In this document: one piece after another, positions 1 through 6,165 of the stretch
Position numbering within the stretch: the first letter of the stretch is position 1
Layout of the letters: every line of letters begins with the position of its first letter
Source of the DNA: Alcaligenaceae bacterium
Lineage (GTDB): Bacteria > Pseudomonadota > Gammaproteobacteria > Burkholderiales > Burkholderiaceae
Direction: 5' to 3'
NCBI GenBank assembly: GCA_947372575.1
Contig: CANBUF010000042.1
Span: 1-9,968 of the forward strand
Length of the DNA: 9,968 bases
The notes under the pieces: generated by a model
Told to the model about the DNA's origin: nothing
What the model saw: the letters and a program-made list of their open reading frames with translations, nothing else
Databases searched by the model: none
Translations under genes and position numbers: made by a program

Positions 1-227
1 GCGGCATGGTAGGGCAGTCCGGCCATCGGGATCGGCACGCCGTTAGATGAGCCGCGTCGTGTCAGCGTTAAATTGAGTAGCTTGGCGCCGCGCTCAGCGT
101 CCTCATAGAACATCTCATAAAAATCACCCATACGATAGAGCAGCAGTAACGGCCCGGCCTCAGCCTTGAGGCGCAGGTATTGCTGCATCATCGGAGTGTG
201 ATTGCTGAGGTCGCTTGCAGGCGACAC
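1..227 (-). CDS. mutS: DNA mismatch repair protein MutS, N-terminal part (cut by window edge)
   Basis: Reading the minus strand gives about 75 residues that match the mismatch-binding N-terminus of Mut[15 protein letters not shown], then [15 protein letters not shown], then LTLTRRG and [11 protein letters not shown]. MutS recognises mispaired and unpaired bases and starts methyl-directed repair with MutL. The N-terminal domain I inserts a Phe (the FYE-type motif region) at the mismatch. The rest of the gene lies beyond position 1. No ATG precedes the first conserved block. An in-frame TAG lies at 255-257 (minus strand), so the start must be GTG at 227 or TTG at 248. I prefer GTG at 227 because AAGG lies 7 bases upstream, but TTG at 248 (with AGAGA upstream) is possible. 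The gene is divergent from the ybiR-like gene. Family assignment is very sure, the start is not. Confidence 0.93.
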   Translation of the reverse strand, partial: MSPASDLSNHTPMMQQYLRLKAEAGPLLLLYRMGDFYEMFYEDAERGAKLLNLTLTRRGSSNGVPIPMAGLPYHA

Positions 228-420
228 TTTCAGGCCTTGAGTTTTCAAGCTGGTCTAGTCTCTTTTGGAACGGGTGTGCGTCGTGCGCAGGTGCCCCAAT
301 TGTCAGGCATGCACCCAGCGCCGTGCTGAATAGCAAGTTTAACGGAATGTTTAAGTCTGACGGTCTGGGGCAGCCCCATTCACTGTATCCTTGAGCGTAG
401 CCCTAGAATATCGTCTCACC

Positions 421-1530
421 ATGAAGCTTTTCACCCTGCGCCTCGCGCGCACGCTGTTAAATGATCGCCTGTTGCTGGTGCTGGTCATCCTGGCGATTGT
501 GCTGACCTTCTGCTTCAGGCCAGCCCTGTCGTTACTTGCCGGATCGATCGACTGGTCAACGATCCTGACACTGAGTGGCTTGCTGATCCTGGCTCGTGGA
601 CTTGAGTACAGTGGCTTGCTGGACCAGCTCGCACGCGCCATGATGACGCACCTGAAGCAGTTACGCTCGCTTGCAATATTCCTGGTGCTGACGGCTGCGC
701 TGCTGTCTACCTTGCTCACCAATGACATTGCTTTATTTGTTGTGGTGCCTCTGACCCTCGGATTGCGCCACCTCGCGGTGCTGCCCATCAGCCGGCTCAT
801 TGTTTTTGAGGCGTTAGCTGTCAATGCAGGCTCTTTGCTCTCACCAATCGGTAACCCCCAGAATATTCTCCTGTGGCAACAGTCGGGTTTGAGTTTTTGG
901 GGTTTTACAGGGCAGATGTTGCCCTTGGCGGGTCTATGCATGCTGGGCCTGCTTGCGCTGACAGTCTGGAGCTTTCCTGCGCAAACCGTTGCTTTACATC
1001 CCGCCCCGAATGCTAAATCCTCTGACCGCCTGCTAGCGAATGTATGCGCGGTCTTGTTCGTCGGCTTTATCGTTGCAGTCGAATATAAACAGGCCGCCTG
1101 GGGCCTGGTGGTGGTGCTATGCCTGATCGGCTGGAAAGAGCGCAAACTCGTCTTGCAAGCCGACTGGCAACTGATTCTGGTGTTCATACTGATGTTCGTG
1201 GATATCTCTCTTCTCAGTCAGTGGCCCGTCGTGCATGCCGCGATTGAACCCTTTGCCCACGGCAATCCCGGCCTGCAGTTCTTGAGTTCAGCTCTGGTTT
1301 CGCAATTCATCAGCAATGTGCCCGCGACAATTTTGATGCTTCAGTACACAGAGCCGAGCGCCGCGATTGCCTATGGGGTCAATATCGGAGGCTTTGGCCT
1401 GGTGCTGGGATCCATGGCCAATCTGATTGCGTTGAGAATGTCGGGCGATCGGTCGATTTGGTGGACCTTTCATGCTTATTCGTTTCCGGCGCTGATTTTT
1501 AGTCTGGTTGTGGGCTGGTGCTTGATCTAG
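421..1530 (+). CDS. ybiR: YbiR-like ion-transporter-superfamily membrane permease
   Basis: A 369-residue, very hydrophobic protein with about ten membrane segments. It resembles E. coli YbiR, as I recall that sequence, along its whole length: IDWSTILTLSGLL near the N-terminus, LLSTLLTND (ends at residue 102), FEALAVNAGSLLSPIGNPQN (around 129-148), ISNVP (297-301) and GSMANLIALRM near the C-terminus. The TND/SPIGNP block in the first half and the SNVP block in the second fit the inverted-repeat architecture of the ion transporter (IT) superfamily, which includes ArsB and CitM-type carriers. The protein would sit in the inner membrane. The substrate is unknown, and neither arsenite nor citrate should be assumed. 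The frame is open back to a TTG at 391, but ATG at 421 begins a typical short amphipathic N-terminus. Neither start has a clear Shine-Dalgarno sequence. Confidence 0.85.
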   Translation: MKLFTLRLARTLLNDRLLLVLVILAIVLTFCFRPALSLLAGSIDWSTILTLSGLLILARGLEYSGLLDQLARAMMTHLKQLRSLAIFLVLTAALLSTLLTNDIALFVVVPLTLGLRHLAVLPISRLIVFEALAVNAGSLLSPIGNPQNILLWQQSGLSFWGFTGQMLPLAGLCMLGLLALTVWSFPAQTVALHPAPNAKSSDRLLANVCAVLFVGFIVAVEYKQAAWGLVVVLCLIGWKERKLVLQADWQLILVFILMFVDISLLSQWPVVHAAIEPFAHGNPGLQFLSSALVSQFISNVPATILMLQYTEPSAAIAYGVNIGGFGLVLGSMANLIALRMSGDRSIWWTFHAYSFPALIFSLVVGWCLI

Positions 1531-1546
1531 TGGATTTTCAGTCAGC

Positions 1547-1636
1547 AACCCGCCAAGTAATCAGGTAAGTAATCAGGTAAGTAATCAGGTAAGTAAGCAG
1601 GTAAGTAAGCAGGTAAGTAAGTTTTAGCTGGCGGTT
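1547..1636. repeat. Inverted arms flanking the 12-bp array
   Basis: AACCCGCCA (1547-1555) and TGGCGGTT (1629-1636) are complementary over 8 bp with one bulged C. They enclose almost exactly the tandem array. The pair could be the remnant of a terminator stem for the upstream gene, split by repeat expansion, but the loop is now too long to act as one efficiently and only ATCG follows it. It may be chance. Confidence 0.4.
1555..1621. repeat. 12-bp tandem repeat array, about 5.6 copies
   Basis: Five full units and one 7-base partial unit follow without gaps. The first three (1555, 1567, 1579) read AAGTAATCAGGT. The next two (1591, 1603) read AAGTAAGCAGGT, and the partial unit AAGTAAG (from 1615) matches the second form. 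The single T-to-G change splits the array into two blocks, as expected from stepwise copying. It lies between the ybiR-like stop codon and the promoter of the Bug gene. The unit is a multiple of three (one frame would read SNQV/SKQV), but no gene spans it, so it appears non-coding. Confidence 0.97.
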
Positions 1637-1662
1637 ATCGAAACTTAAGTTGACTATTCCAT

Positions 1663-1692
1663 TTCACCTTCTTGTTGTTGATTCCCTATAAT
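1663..1692 (+). promoter_or_regulatory. Probable sigma-70 promoter of the Bug gene
   Basis: A perfect TATAAT lies at 1687-1692. TTCACC at 1663-1668 (4 of 6 to TTGACA) is 18 bp upstream, in AT-rich sequence. A start of transcription about 7 bases after the -10 box would fall near 1698-1700. That is downstream of the ATG at 1694 and leaves a leader of roughly 50 bases before ATG 1748. A separate TTGACT (1650-1655) and TTGACA (1716-1721) have no -10 box at normal spacing. Confidence 0.55.
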
Positions 1693-1747
1693 CATGGATT
1701 CACTGCATTTCGCAATTGACATTGCAATCATTTTTATTGGGTTCAAT

Positions 1748-2740
1748 ATGCATTCTTCAGTTATTAATTTTGCGCGTCGTGCAACATTCTGTTTGTTGGC
1801 AGGATTGACGACGACGTTTGCGGTTTCCGCTGCTGCGCAGGGTAATTATCCCGATAAGCCTGTACGCGTGATTGTTGGTTTTTCGGCTGGTGGTACGACT
1901 GACGTCGTAGCCCGCGTGTTGTCCAAAGAGCTAACAGATGAACTGGGTCAGAGCTTTATTGTTGAAAATAAACCCGGTGCTGGGAGCAACATTGCGACGG
2001 AATTCGTAGTGCGTGCGCCAGCCGATGGTTACACCCTTCTTATGATGGCTGTGACTAGTGCCATTAACCAGACGCTTTATCCAAACCTCAAATTCGATGT
2101 CACCAAGGACCTGCGCGCAGTGGCTCTGGGTGCCAAGGTTCCTAACATCCTGGTGATCAATCCTAAATTGCCGGTCAATACCGTCAAGGAACTGGTCGAT
2201 TACGCGAATAAGAATCCTGGCAAGCTGAACTTTGCTTCGTCCGGTTCAGGCACTTCGATTCATATGACAGGCGAATTGTTCAAGCTGCAAACAAAGATTG
2301 ATATTTCGCACATCCCTTACAAAGGCAGCTCGCCTGCGTTGACAGATCTGATGGGCGGTCAGGTACAGATGATGTTTGACAACATGCCTTCAGCCTGGCC
2401 TCAGGTTCAATCAGGTAAGTTACGCGCGCTTGCCGTGACGGCACCCACCCGCTCGCCTGCTGCACCAGATGTACCAACTATGGCAGAAGCGGGGTTCGAG
2501 GGCTTTGATGTGTCTTCATGGTTTGGTTTCATGGCGCCTGCCAAAACCCCTGATGCCATCGTTGAGAAACTCAATGCTGCCGTCACCAAAGCCCTTGCCA
2601 AGCCTGAAGTCCAAAAACGACTGCTTGATCTGGGCGCAATTCCCCAGCCAATGAGCGCAGCAGAGTTCAATACGTTTGTTAAAAAAGAAGTGGACACCTG
2701 GGGCACCGTTGTTAAGGCTTCGGGCGTTCAGGCAGACTGA
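1748..2740 (+). CDS. Bug/TctC-family periplasmic solute-binding protein
   Basis: This 330-residue protein belongs to the Bordetella uptake gene (Bug) family, the extracytoplasmic receptors of tripartite tricarboxylate transporters, which usually bind carboxylates. From ATG 1748 it has a Sec signal peptide: Arg-Arg near residue 10, a hydrophobic core, and likely cleavage at AVSAAA/Q. No lipobox cysteine is present. Family marks follow: YPDKPVRVIVGFSAGG at the mature N-terminus, GQSFIVENKPGAGSNIA, ADGYTLLM, PYKGSSPALTDLMGGQVQ, and a C-terminal AAEFNTFVKKEVDTWG. The frame is open to ATG 1694, but that codon overlaps the promoter and would put extra hydrophobic residues ahead of the signal, so 1748 is preferred. 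No TctA or TctB membrane subunit lies nearby, which is usual for Bug orphans. The ligand cannot be read from sequence. The next genes suggest an acid that is activated to a CoA ester. Confidence 0.93.
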   Translation: MHSSVINFARRATFCLLAGLTTTFAVSAAAQGNYPDKPVRVIVGFSAGGTTDVVARVLSKELTDELGQSFIVENKPGAGSNIATEFVVRAPADGYTLLMMAVTSAINQTLYPNLKFDVTKDLRAVALGAKVPNILVINPKLPVNTVKELVDYANKNPGKLNFASSGSGTSIHMTGELFKLQTKIDISHIPYKGSSPALTDLMGGQVQMMFDNMPSAWPQVQSGKLRALAVTAPTRSPAAPDVPTMAEAGFEGFDVSSWFGFMAPAKTPDAIVEKLNAAVTKALAKPEVQKRLLDLGAIPQPMSAAEFNTFVKKEVDTWGTVVKASGVQAD

Positions 2741-2793
2741 CTGGAGTCTACCTCGTCCAAGGGGTATGCTTGGCGTCACTCATTGATATCCAC

Positions 2794-2811
2794 CGGGGCT
2801 GCAAAGCCCCG
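2794..2811 (+). terminator. Hairpin after the Bug gene, weak terminator or attenuator
   Basis: CGGGGCT and AGCCCCG form a perfect 7-bp GC-rich stem closed by a GCAA (GNRA) tetraloop. Only GTTTC follows, not a real U-run, so termination is probably partial. The hairpin ends 17 bases before the pcaI-like ATG. It could let some Bug transcripts read through into the CoA-transferase genes, or affect translation start there, where no clear Shine-Dalgarno sequence is visible. Confidence 0.5.
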
Positions 2812-2828
2812 TTTCATAGCGACTGAAC

Positions 2829-3506
2829 ATGATTTCAAAAATTGTCCCTGATCTTCACGCAGCGATGGCTGGTATTCAAGACGGCTCCGTCGTCCTGATT
2901 GGCGGGTTTGGTGGTGCCGGACAGCCCCATCAGTTAATTGACGCACTGATTGCCCATAAGGCCCGCGACCTCACCATCGTGAGTAATAACGCAGGCTCTG
3001 GTCATACTGGCATCGCCGCACTCCTCGAAGCCGGTCTGGTACGCAAGGTTATTTGCTCGTTCCCCCGTCAGGCGGATTCGCAGGTGTTTGACGGTTTGTA
3101 CCGCGCAGGCAAGCTTGAACTGGAGCTGGTTCCACAAGGCACGCTGGCTGAACGCATTCGTGCGGGCGGCGCTGGAATTGGCGGATTTTTTACCCGCACA
3201 GCCGTTGGTACCCAGCTCGCAGAAAACAAGGAAGTGCGCCATCTCGATGGTGACGACTACGTCTTTGAATTGCCCATCAAAGCCGATGTCGCCGTGATTA
3301 AGGCTTACAAAGCGGATCGCTGGGGCAATCTTGTCTACAACAAGACGGCCAGGAATTTCTGTCCGGTCATGGCCACCGCGGCCAAGCTCACAATTGCACA
3401 GGTCGAAGAGATCGTTGAACTCGGCGAGCTCGATCCCGAAGCCATCGTGACACCAGGTCTGTATGTCAAGCGCGTGATACGCATTCCCACAGGGGTGAAA
3501 GCATGA
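2829..3506 (+). CDS. pcaI: 3-oxoadipate/3-oxoacid CoA-transferase, subunit A
   Basis: A 225-residue class I CoA-transferase alpha subunit. The glycine-rich IGGFGGAGQP (24-33) and SNNAGSG (52-58) build the CoA site. VRKVICSFPRQ, LELELVPQGTLAERIRAGGAGIGGFFT, YKADRWGNLVY and TARNFCPVMA follow in family order, with VELGELDPEAIVTPG at the C-terminus. The sequence resembles Pseudomonas PcaI closely from memory. PcaI moves CoA from succinyl-CoA to 3-oxoadipate in the beta-ketoadipate pathway. The closely related ScoA/AtoD subunits use acetoacetate or other 3-oxoacids, so the substrate is inferred. The enzyme is cytoplasmic and works only with subunit B, whose gene overlaps by four bases. No other protocatechuate or catechol genes are in the window. 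The start ATG has no obvious Shine-Dalgarno sequence, but no earlier in-frame start is plausible. Confidence 0.9.
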   Translation: MISKIVPDLHAAMAGIQDGSVVLIGGFGGAGQPHQLIDALIAHKARDLTIVSNNAGSGHTGIAALLEAGLVRKVICSFPRQADSQVFDGLYRAGKLELELVPQGTLAERIRAGGAGIGGFFTRTAVGTQLAENKEVRHLDGDDYVFELPIKADVAVIKAYKADRWGNLVYNKTARNFCPVMATAAKLTIAQVEEIVELGELDPEAIVTPGLYVKRVIRIPTGVKA

Positions 3507-4141
3507 AACGAGTGACCCGAGACGAGATCGCTGCACGCGTAGCGCTCGATATTCCCGAAGGCGCAGTGGTCAATCTAGGGATTGGCTTGCCAACCCGTGT
3601 CGCCAACTATCTGCCGACCGATAAAGACATTTTTCTGCAAAGCGAAAACGGCGTGCTCGGCATGGGCCCCGCACCCGCGCCAGGCGAAGAGGACTACGAC
3701 CTCATCAATGCCGGTAAACAACCCGTCACCTTGCTCAAAGGTGGCAGTTATTTTCATCATGCAGATTCTTTTGCGATGATGCGTGGCGGGCATCTGGATA
3801 TCTGTGTGCTGGGTGCTTTCCAGGTGTCCCGCTTTGGAGATCTGGCGAACTGGTCCACTGGTGAGCCGGGAGCCATCCCTGCTGTGGGCGGTGCGATGGA
3901 TCTGGCCGCTGGTGCGCGTGACGTGTTTGTGATGATGGATTTACAGACCAAAGAAGGCGTCAGTAAGCTTGTGGATCAGTGCACGTATCCCTTAACAGGT
4001 TTGCGCTGCGTGTCTCGGATTTACACCGATGTTGGTGTGTTTCAGATTGAACCCGGTGGCGTGGTCCGAGTGGTCGATGACATGTCCGGCGCCGGCCCCG
4101 AGGAACTGCGTCGTATGACAGGACTGGATCTGGTTTTCTAG
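3503..4141 (+). CDS. pcaJ: 3-oxoadipate/3-oxoacid CoA-transferase, subunit B
   Basis: A 212-residue class I CoA-transferase beta subunit. The catalytic glutamate is Glu48 in the SENG motif, followed by VLGMGPAPAPGEED, DLINAGKQPVTLL, FHHADSFAMMRGGHLDICVLGAFQVS, and NWSTGEPGAIPAVGGAMDLAAGA. The glutamate forms the enzyme-CoA thioester during transfer. The protein aligns well from memory with PcaJ, a little less specifically with ScoB/AtoA. The ATG overlaps the TGA of subunit A as ATGA, and AGGGG at 3491-3495 gives a good ribosome binding site, so the two subunits are translationally coupled and made in equal amounts. The gene ends before a strong terminator. Physiological substrate is not proven by sequence. 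Confidence 0.9.
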   Translation: MKRVTRDEIAARVALDIPEGAVVNLGIGLPTRVANYLPTDKDIFLQSENGVLGMGPAPAPGEEDYDLINAGKQPVTLLKGGSYFHHADSFAMMRGGHLDICVLGAFQVSRFGDLANWSTGEPGAIPAVGGAMDLAAGARDVFVMMDLQTKEGVSKLVDQCTYPLTGLRCVSRIYTDVGVFQIEPGGVVRVVDDMSGAGPEELRRMTGLDLVF

Positions 4142-4173
4142 TCAGCAAGTCTCAGACGAATAAACTTGTGTAT

Positions 4174-4197
4174 GAACGCTCGTACTTACGAGCGTTC
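4174..4197 (+). terminator. Intrinsic terminator of the Bug-pcaIJ region
   Basis: GAACGCTCGT (4174-4183) and ACGAGCGTTC (4188-4197) make a perfect 10-bp stem with a four-base loop, followed by TTTGCATT. It lies 33 bases after the pcaJ-like stop. Its 3' arm shares bases with the first unit of the 26-bp repeat tract. Confidence 0.8.
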
Positions 4198-4297
4198 TTT
4201 GCATTGACGGTAGCTGAGAGTTCATTGCACGGACGACAGCTGAACGTTCTTTGCATGGATGGTAGCTGAGCATTCAGTGCATGAACCACAGCTTTAT
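4194..4297. repeat. Four degenerate 26-bp tandem repeats (two 52-bp pairs)
   Basis: Units begin at 4194, 4220, 4246 and 4272. Each starts with (G/A)TTC, has TGCA at bases 7-10, and carries AGCT at bases 19-22 or 20-23 in the same register. Units 1 and 3 agree at 23 of 26 bases, units 1 and 2 at 19, and units 2 and 4 at 18. This suggests an old 26-bp duplication followed by duplication of the 52-bp pair. The tract fills the gap between the convergent ends of the pcaJ-like gene and cysE and touches the cysE stop codon. The unit length is not a multiple of three and no ORF runs through it, so it looks non-coding. Confidence 0.85.
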
Positions 4298-5298
4298 TCG
4301 TCGACCAACTTGTTCAGGCGCTGCGCATCAATCGTCGCAGTGCTGCCTTCAACCTTGGACCCCATTGACTCGATGGTTTTGCACAGCTGGGCGATCCGTG
4401 CATCCTGAGCGGCTGCGTGGGTAATCAGTTCATGTAGCACCTTGACCAAGGGGTCGCCAGCGCCAGGATCCACGGCATAGGCTGTAAAGGTGCCGCCCGT
4501 TTCTTGCTGCGCAGCTGGGGTGCCCTTGTTGAGCATCGCCTGCAAGGGTGCAGCTTTAAAATCCGATTCACAGGGGGAACGCCCCGTCTGGGACGTGGTC
4601 TGGCCTAGGGGCTGGGGTGCCCAATGGGATGTTGTCTGGTGTTTGGTCTGCAGGCTGGATAGGTCTGAAGGTGGGGCCTCAGTCTTAACGTTAGGAGTGG
4701 AAACGGTCGTCAATTCAGAAATGGCTACATTCGCGACTTCAGAATCCACCTCAGGCGCTGCAGTCTGACCGCGTTCCTGGTTAGGCTGTTCAATAATGCG
4801 GGCAGGATTACCTACTGCCGTTGCTCCCGCAGGGACTGGTTTGACCACCACGGCGTTTGAGCCGATCCGGGCGCCATCACCGACCGTAAAACCGCCAAGC
4901 ACCTGGGCACCGGCACCGACCACCACGCCGCGACCGAGCGTGGGATGGCGTTTTGTGCCTTTGTAGAGGCGTGTGCCGCCTAGCGTTACGCCCTGATAGA
5001 TCGTACAGTCATCGCCGATGATGGCAGTCTCACCGATCACCACACCAAAGCCATGGTCAATAAAGACCCGCCGACCGATCTGCGCACCGGGATGGATCTC
5101 AATGCCTGTCAGCATGCGTCCGATGTGCGAGACCAGGCGACCCAGCCAGAATAAATTCGCCTGCCACAGTCGATGGGCAAGCCTGTGCGTCATGATGGCG
5201 TGCAGGCCTGGATAGCAGGTGAGGACTTCCAGCTTGCTACGGGCAGCCGGGTCACGCTCAAGTATGCAGGCGATGTCTTCGCGAAGATTATTCAACAT
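4294..5298 (-). CDS. cysE: Serine O-acetyltransferase with long C-terminal extension
   Basis: This 334-residue protein makes O-acetylserine from serine and acetyl-CoA, the first step of cysteine synthesis in the cytoplasm. Residues 1-60 are the helical N-terminus. Residues 66-150 form the left-handed beta-helix of hexapeptide repeats, with [20 protein letters not shown] (His82), QGVTLGGT and KRHPTLG (His118), then the usual [16 protein letters not shown] (154-169). His82 and His118 correspond to the two active-site histidines of E. coli CysE. The core is the short EpsC-type form. Unusually, about 165 residues follow. Residues 170 to about 275 are Gln/Thr/Ser/Pro-rich and low in complexity, and the last 50 form a likely helix ([24 protein letters not shown]). 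I recall similar tails in other Burkholderiales CysE proteins. It probably shares a transcript with trmJ, 38 bases upstream. ATG 5298 is the only reasonable start, with a weak ribosome site. Confidence 0.92.
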   Translation of the reverse strand: MLNNLREDIACILERDPAARSKLEVLTCYPGLHAIMTHRLAHRLWQANLFWLGRLVSHIGRMLTGIEIHPGAQIGRRVFIDHGFGVVIGETAIIGDDCTIYQGVTLGGTRLYKGTKRHPTLGRGVVVGAGAQVLGGFTVGDGARIGSNAVVVKPVPAGATAVGNPARIIEQPNQERGQTAAPEVDSEVANVAISELTTVSTPNVKTEAPPSDLSSLQTKHQTTSHWAPQPLGQTTSQTGRSPCESDFKAAPLQAMLNKGTPAAQQETGGTFTAYAVDPGAGDPLVKVLHELITHAAAQDARIAQLCKTIESMGSKVEGSTATIDAQRLNKLVDE

Positions 5299-5336
5299 GA
5301 GCGCAATGGTATCGCATCGTTATTGGGGAACAGGGA

Positions 5337-6125
5337 TTAACCCGACTCGACGGATGGGTTGCGGGGGCCAAAGCGAGCAGTCTGGATCATGGCGGTACAG
5401 ACCCCACGCATCATATCGACCTCGTCCTGGGTCAGATTGTTGCGGCTGAACAAATGCCGCATCCGGGGCATGAGTTTTTTAGGATAAGCAGGATTGAGGA
5501 ATTCAACAGCTTCGAGGGCTTGCTCCCAGTGGACCAGCAAGGCCAGTACCGACTCGGTGCTGGCAGGCCGGCGCCCGGGGGGAGGCAGGCTGGCTTGTGT
5601 GGCCGGCAGGGACTGCATGAGTGCGTAGCGCATCTCCCAGGCTGCCAATTGGAGCGCCTGGGACACATTGAGCGAGCTGTATTCCGGATTGGCCGGGATG
5701 TGGCAGACGCGATGGCAGAGCCCGATGTGTTCGTTGGTGAGTCCAGACCGCTCAGTGCCCACTACAAGCGCGACACGGGCCTCCTGGTGCGTTGCAAGGT
5801 GCTCCTGGGCAATCTGGGCTGCCTGGCGGATATCGCAGACTGAGGGGCCGAGATCGCGTTCCCTGGCTGTCAGGGCAAAGGCCAGCGTGACCGGCGCCAG
5901 TGCCTGTTCTAGGGTCTCCAGGATTGGGGCGTTATTGAGCACATCCGAGGCGCCGCTGGCCAGCGCAATCGCCTCCGGCTGGGAGGTGATGTGCTCGGTT
6001 TTTGGTGCGACCAGCACCAATTCATGGAACCCCATCGTCTTGATCGCACGCGACGCAGAACCGACGTTTCCAGGGTGGCTCGGTTCGGTCATAATGAACC
6101 GAACGCGAGAAAATGGCGATGTCAT
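5337..6125 (-). CDS. trmJ: tRNA (cytidine/uridine-32 2'-O) methyltransferase TrmJ
   Basis: A 262-residue SPOUT-class RNA methyltransferase. Motif 1 is TEPSHPGNVGSASRAIKTMG (13-32) with conserved Asn20 and Arg26. Motif 2 is VVGTERSGLTNEH (121-133). Motif 3 is IPANPEYSSLNVSQAL (143-158), part of the trefoil knot that binds S-adenosylmethionine. A helical C-terminal domain (about 190-255, with HWEQALEAVEFLNP and LTQDEVDMMRGV) is typical of TrmJ and helps bind tRNA. TrmJ methylates the ribose of residue 32 in the anticodon loop. ATG 6125 has a good ribosome site, AGGGA, 6 bases upstream. The gene is divergent from suhB across 40 bases and followed by cysE. The family call is firm. Exact tRNA targets are inferred from E. 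coli. Confidence 0.93.
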   Translation of the reverse strand: MTSPFSRVRFIMTEPSHPGNVGSASRAIKTMGFHELVLVAPKTEHITSQPEAIALASGASDVLNNAPILETLEQALAPVTLAFALTARERDLGPSVCDIRQAAQIAQEHLATHQEARVALVVGTERSGLTNEHIGLCHRVCHIPANPEYSSLNVSQALQLAAWEMRYALMQSLPATQASLPPPGRRPASTESVLALLVHWEQALEAVEFLNPAYPKKLMPRMRHLFSRNNLTQDEVDMMRGVCTAMIQTARFGPRNPSVESG

Positions 6126-6165
6126 TTAAAATCCCTGTTTAGCCTAACAAATAATAGCCACAAAT
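6126..6165. promoter_or_regulatory. Divergent trmJ/suhB promoter interval
   Basis: This 40-base AT-rich gap must hold start signals for both trmJ (minus) and suhB (plus). AGGGA on the minus strand (6132-6136) is the trmJ ribosome site. Possible -10 boxes are TATTAT on the minus strand (6151-6156) and TAATAG on the plus strand (6152-6157), which overlap each other. Neither has a good -35 box. No Shine-Dalgarno sequence precedes suhB, whose transcript would have a very short leader if the plus box is real. Confidence 0.3.

Noticed and set aside
351..1187. 278-residue open frame on the minus strand opposite the ybiR-like gene
   Set aside because: It is Ser/Arg/Thr-rich with no family motif, and it lies opposite a clear membrane-protein gene on the plus strand. 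It is a codon-usage shadow.
1555..1621. CRISPR array
   Set aside because: The units are directly adjacent 12-mers without spacers, and no cas gene is present.
1555..1621. Plasmid-type iterons or a replication origin
   Set aside because: No replication initiator gene, DnaA box cluster or partition gene is nearby, and the region is chromosomal housekeeping.
1716..1721. Second promoter using a perfect TTGACA
   Set aside because: No acceptable -10 box lies 16-18 bases downstream.
2934..3536. 200-residue minus-strand frame opposite the pcaI-like gene
   Set aside because: Cys- and His-rich shadow of a conserved enzyme gene, with no supporting start signal.
4194..4297. Protein-coding repeat as an extension of cysE past its stop
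   Set aside because: The 26-bp unit does not keep frame, and reading past the cysE TAA soon meets another stop.
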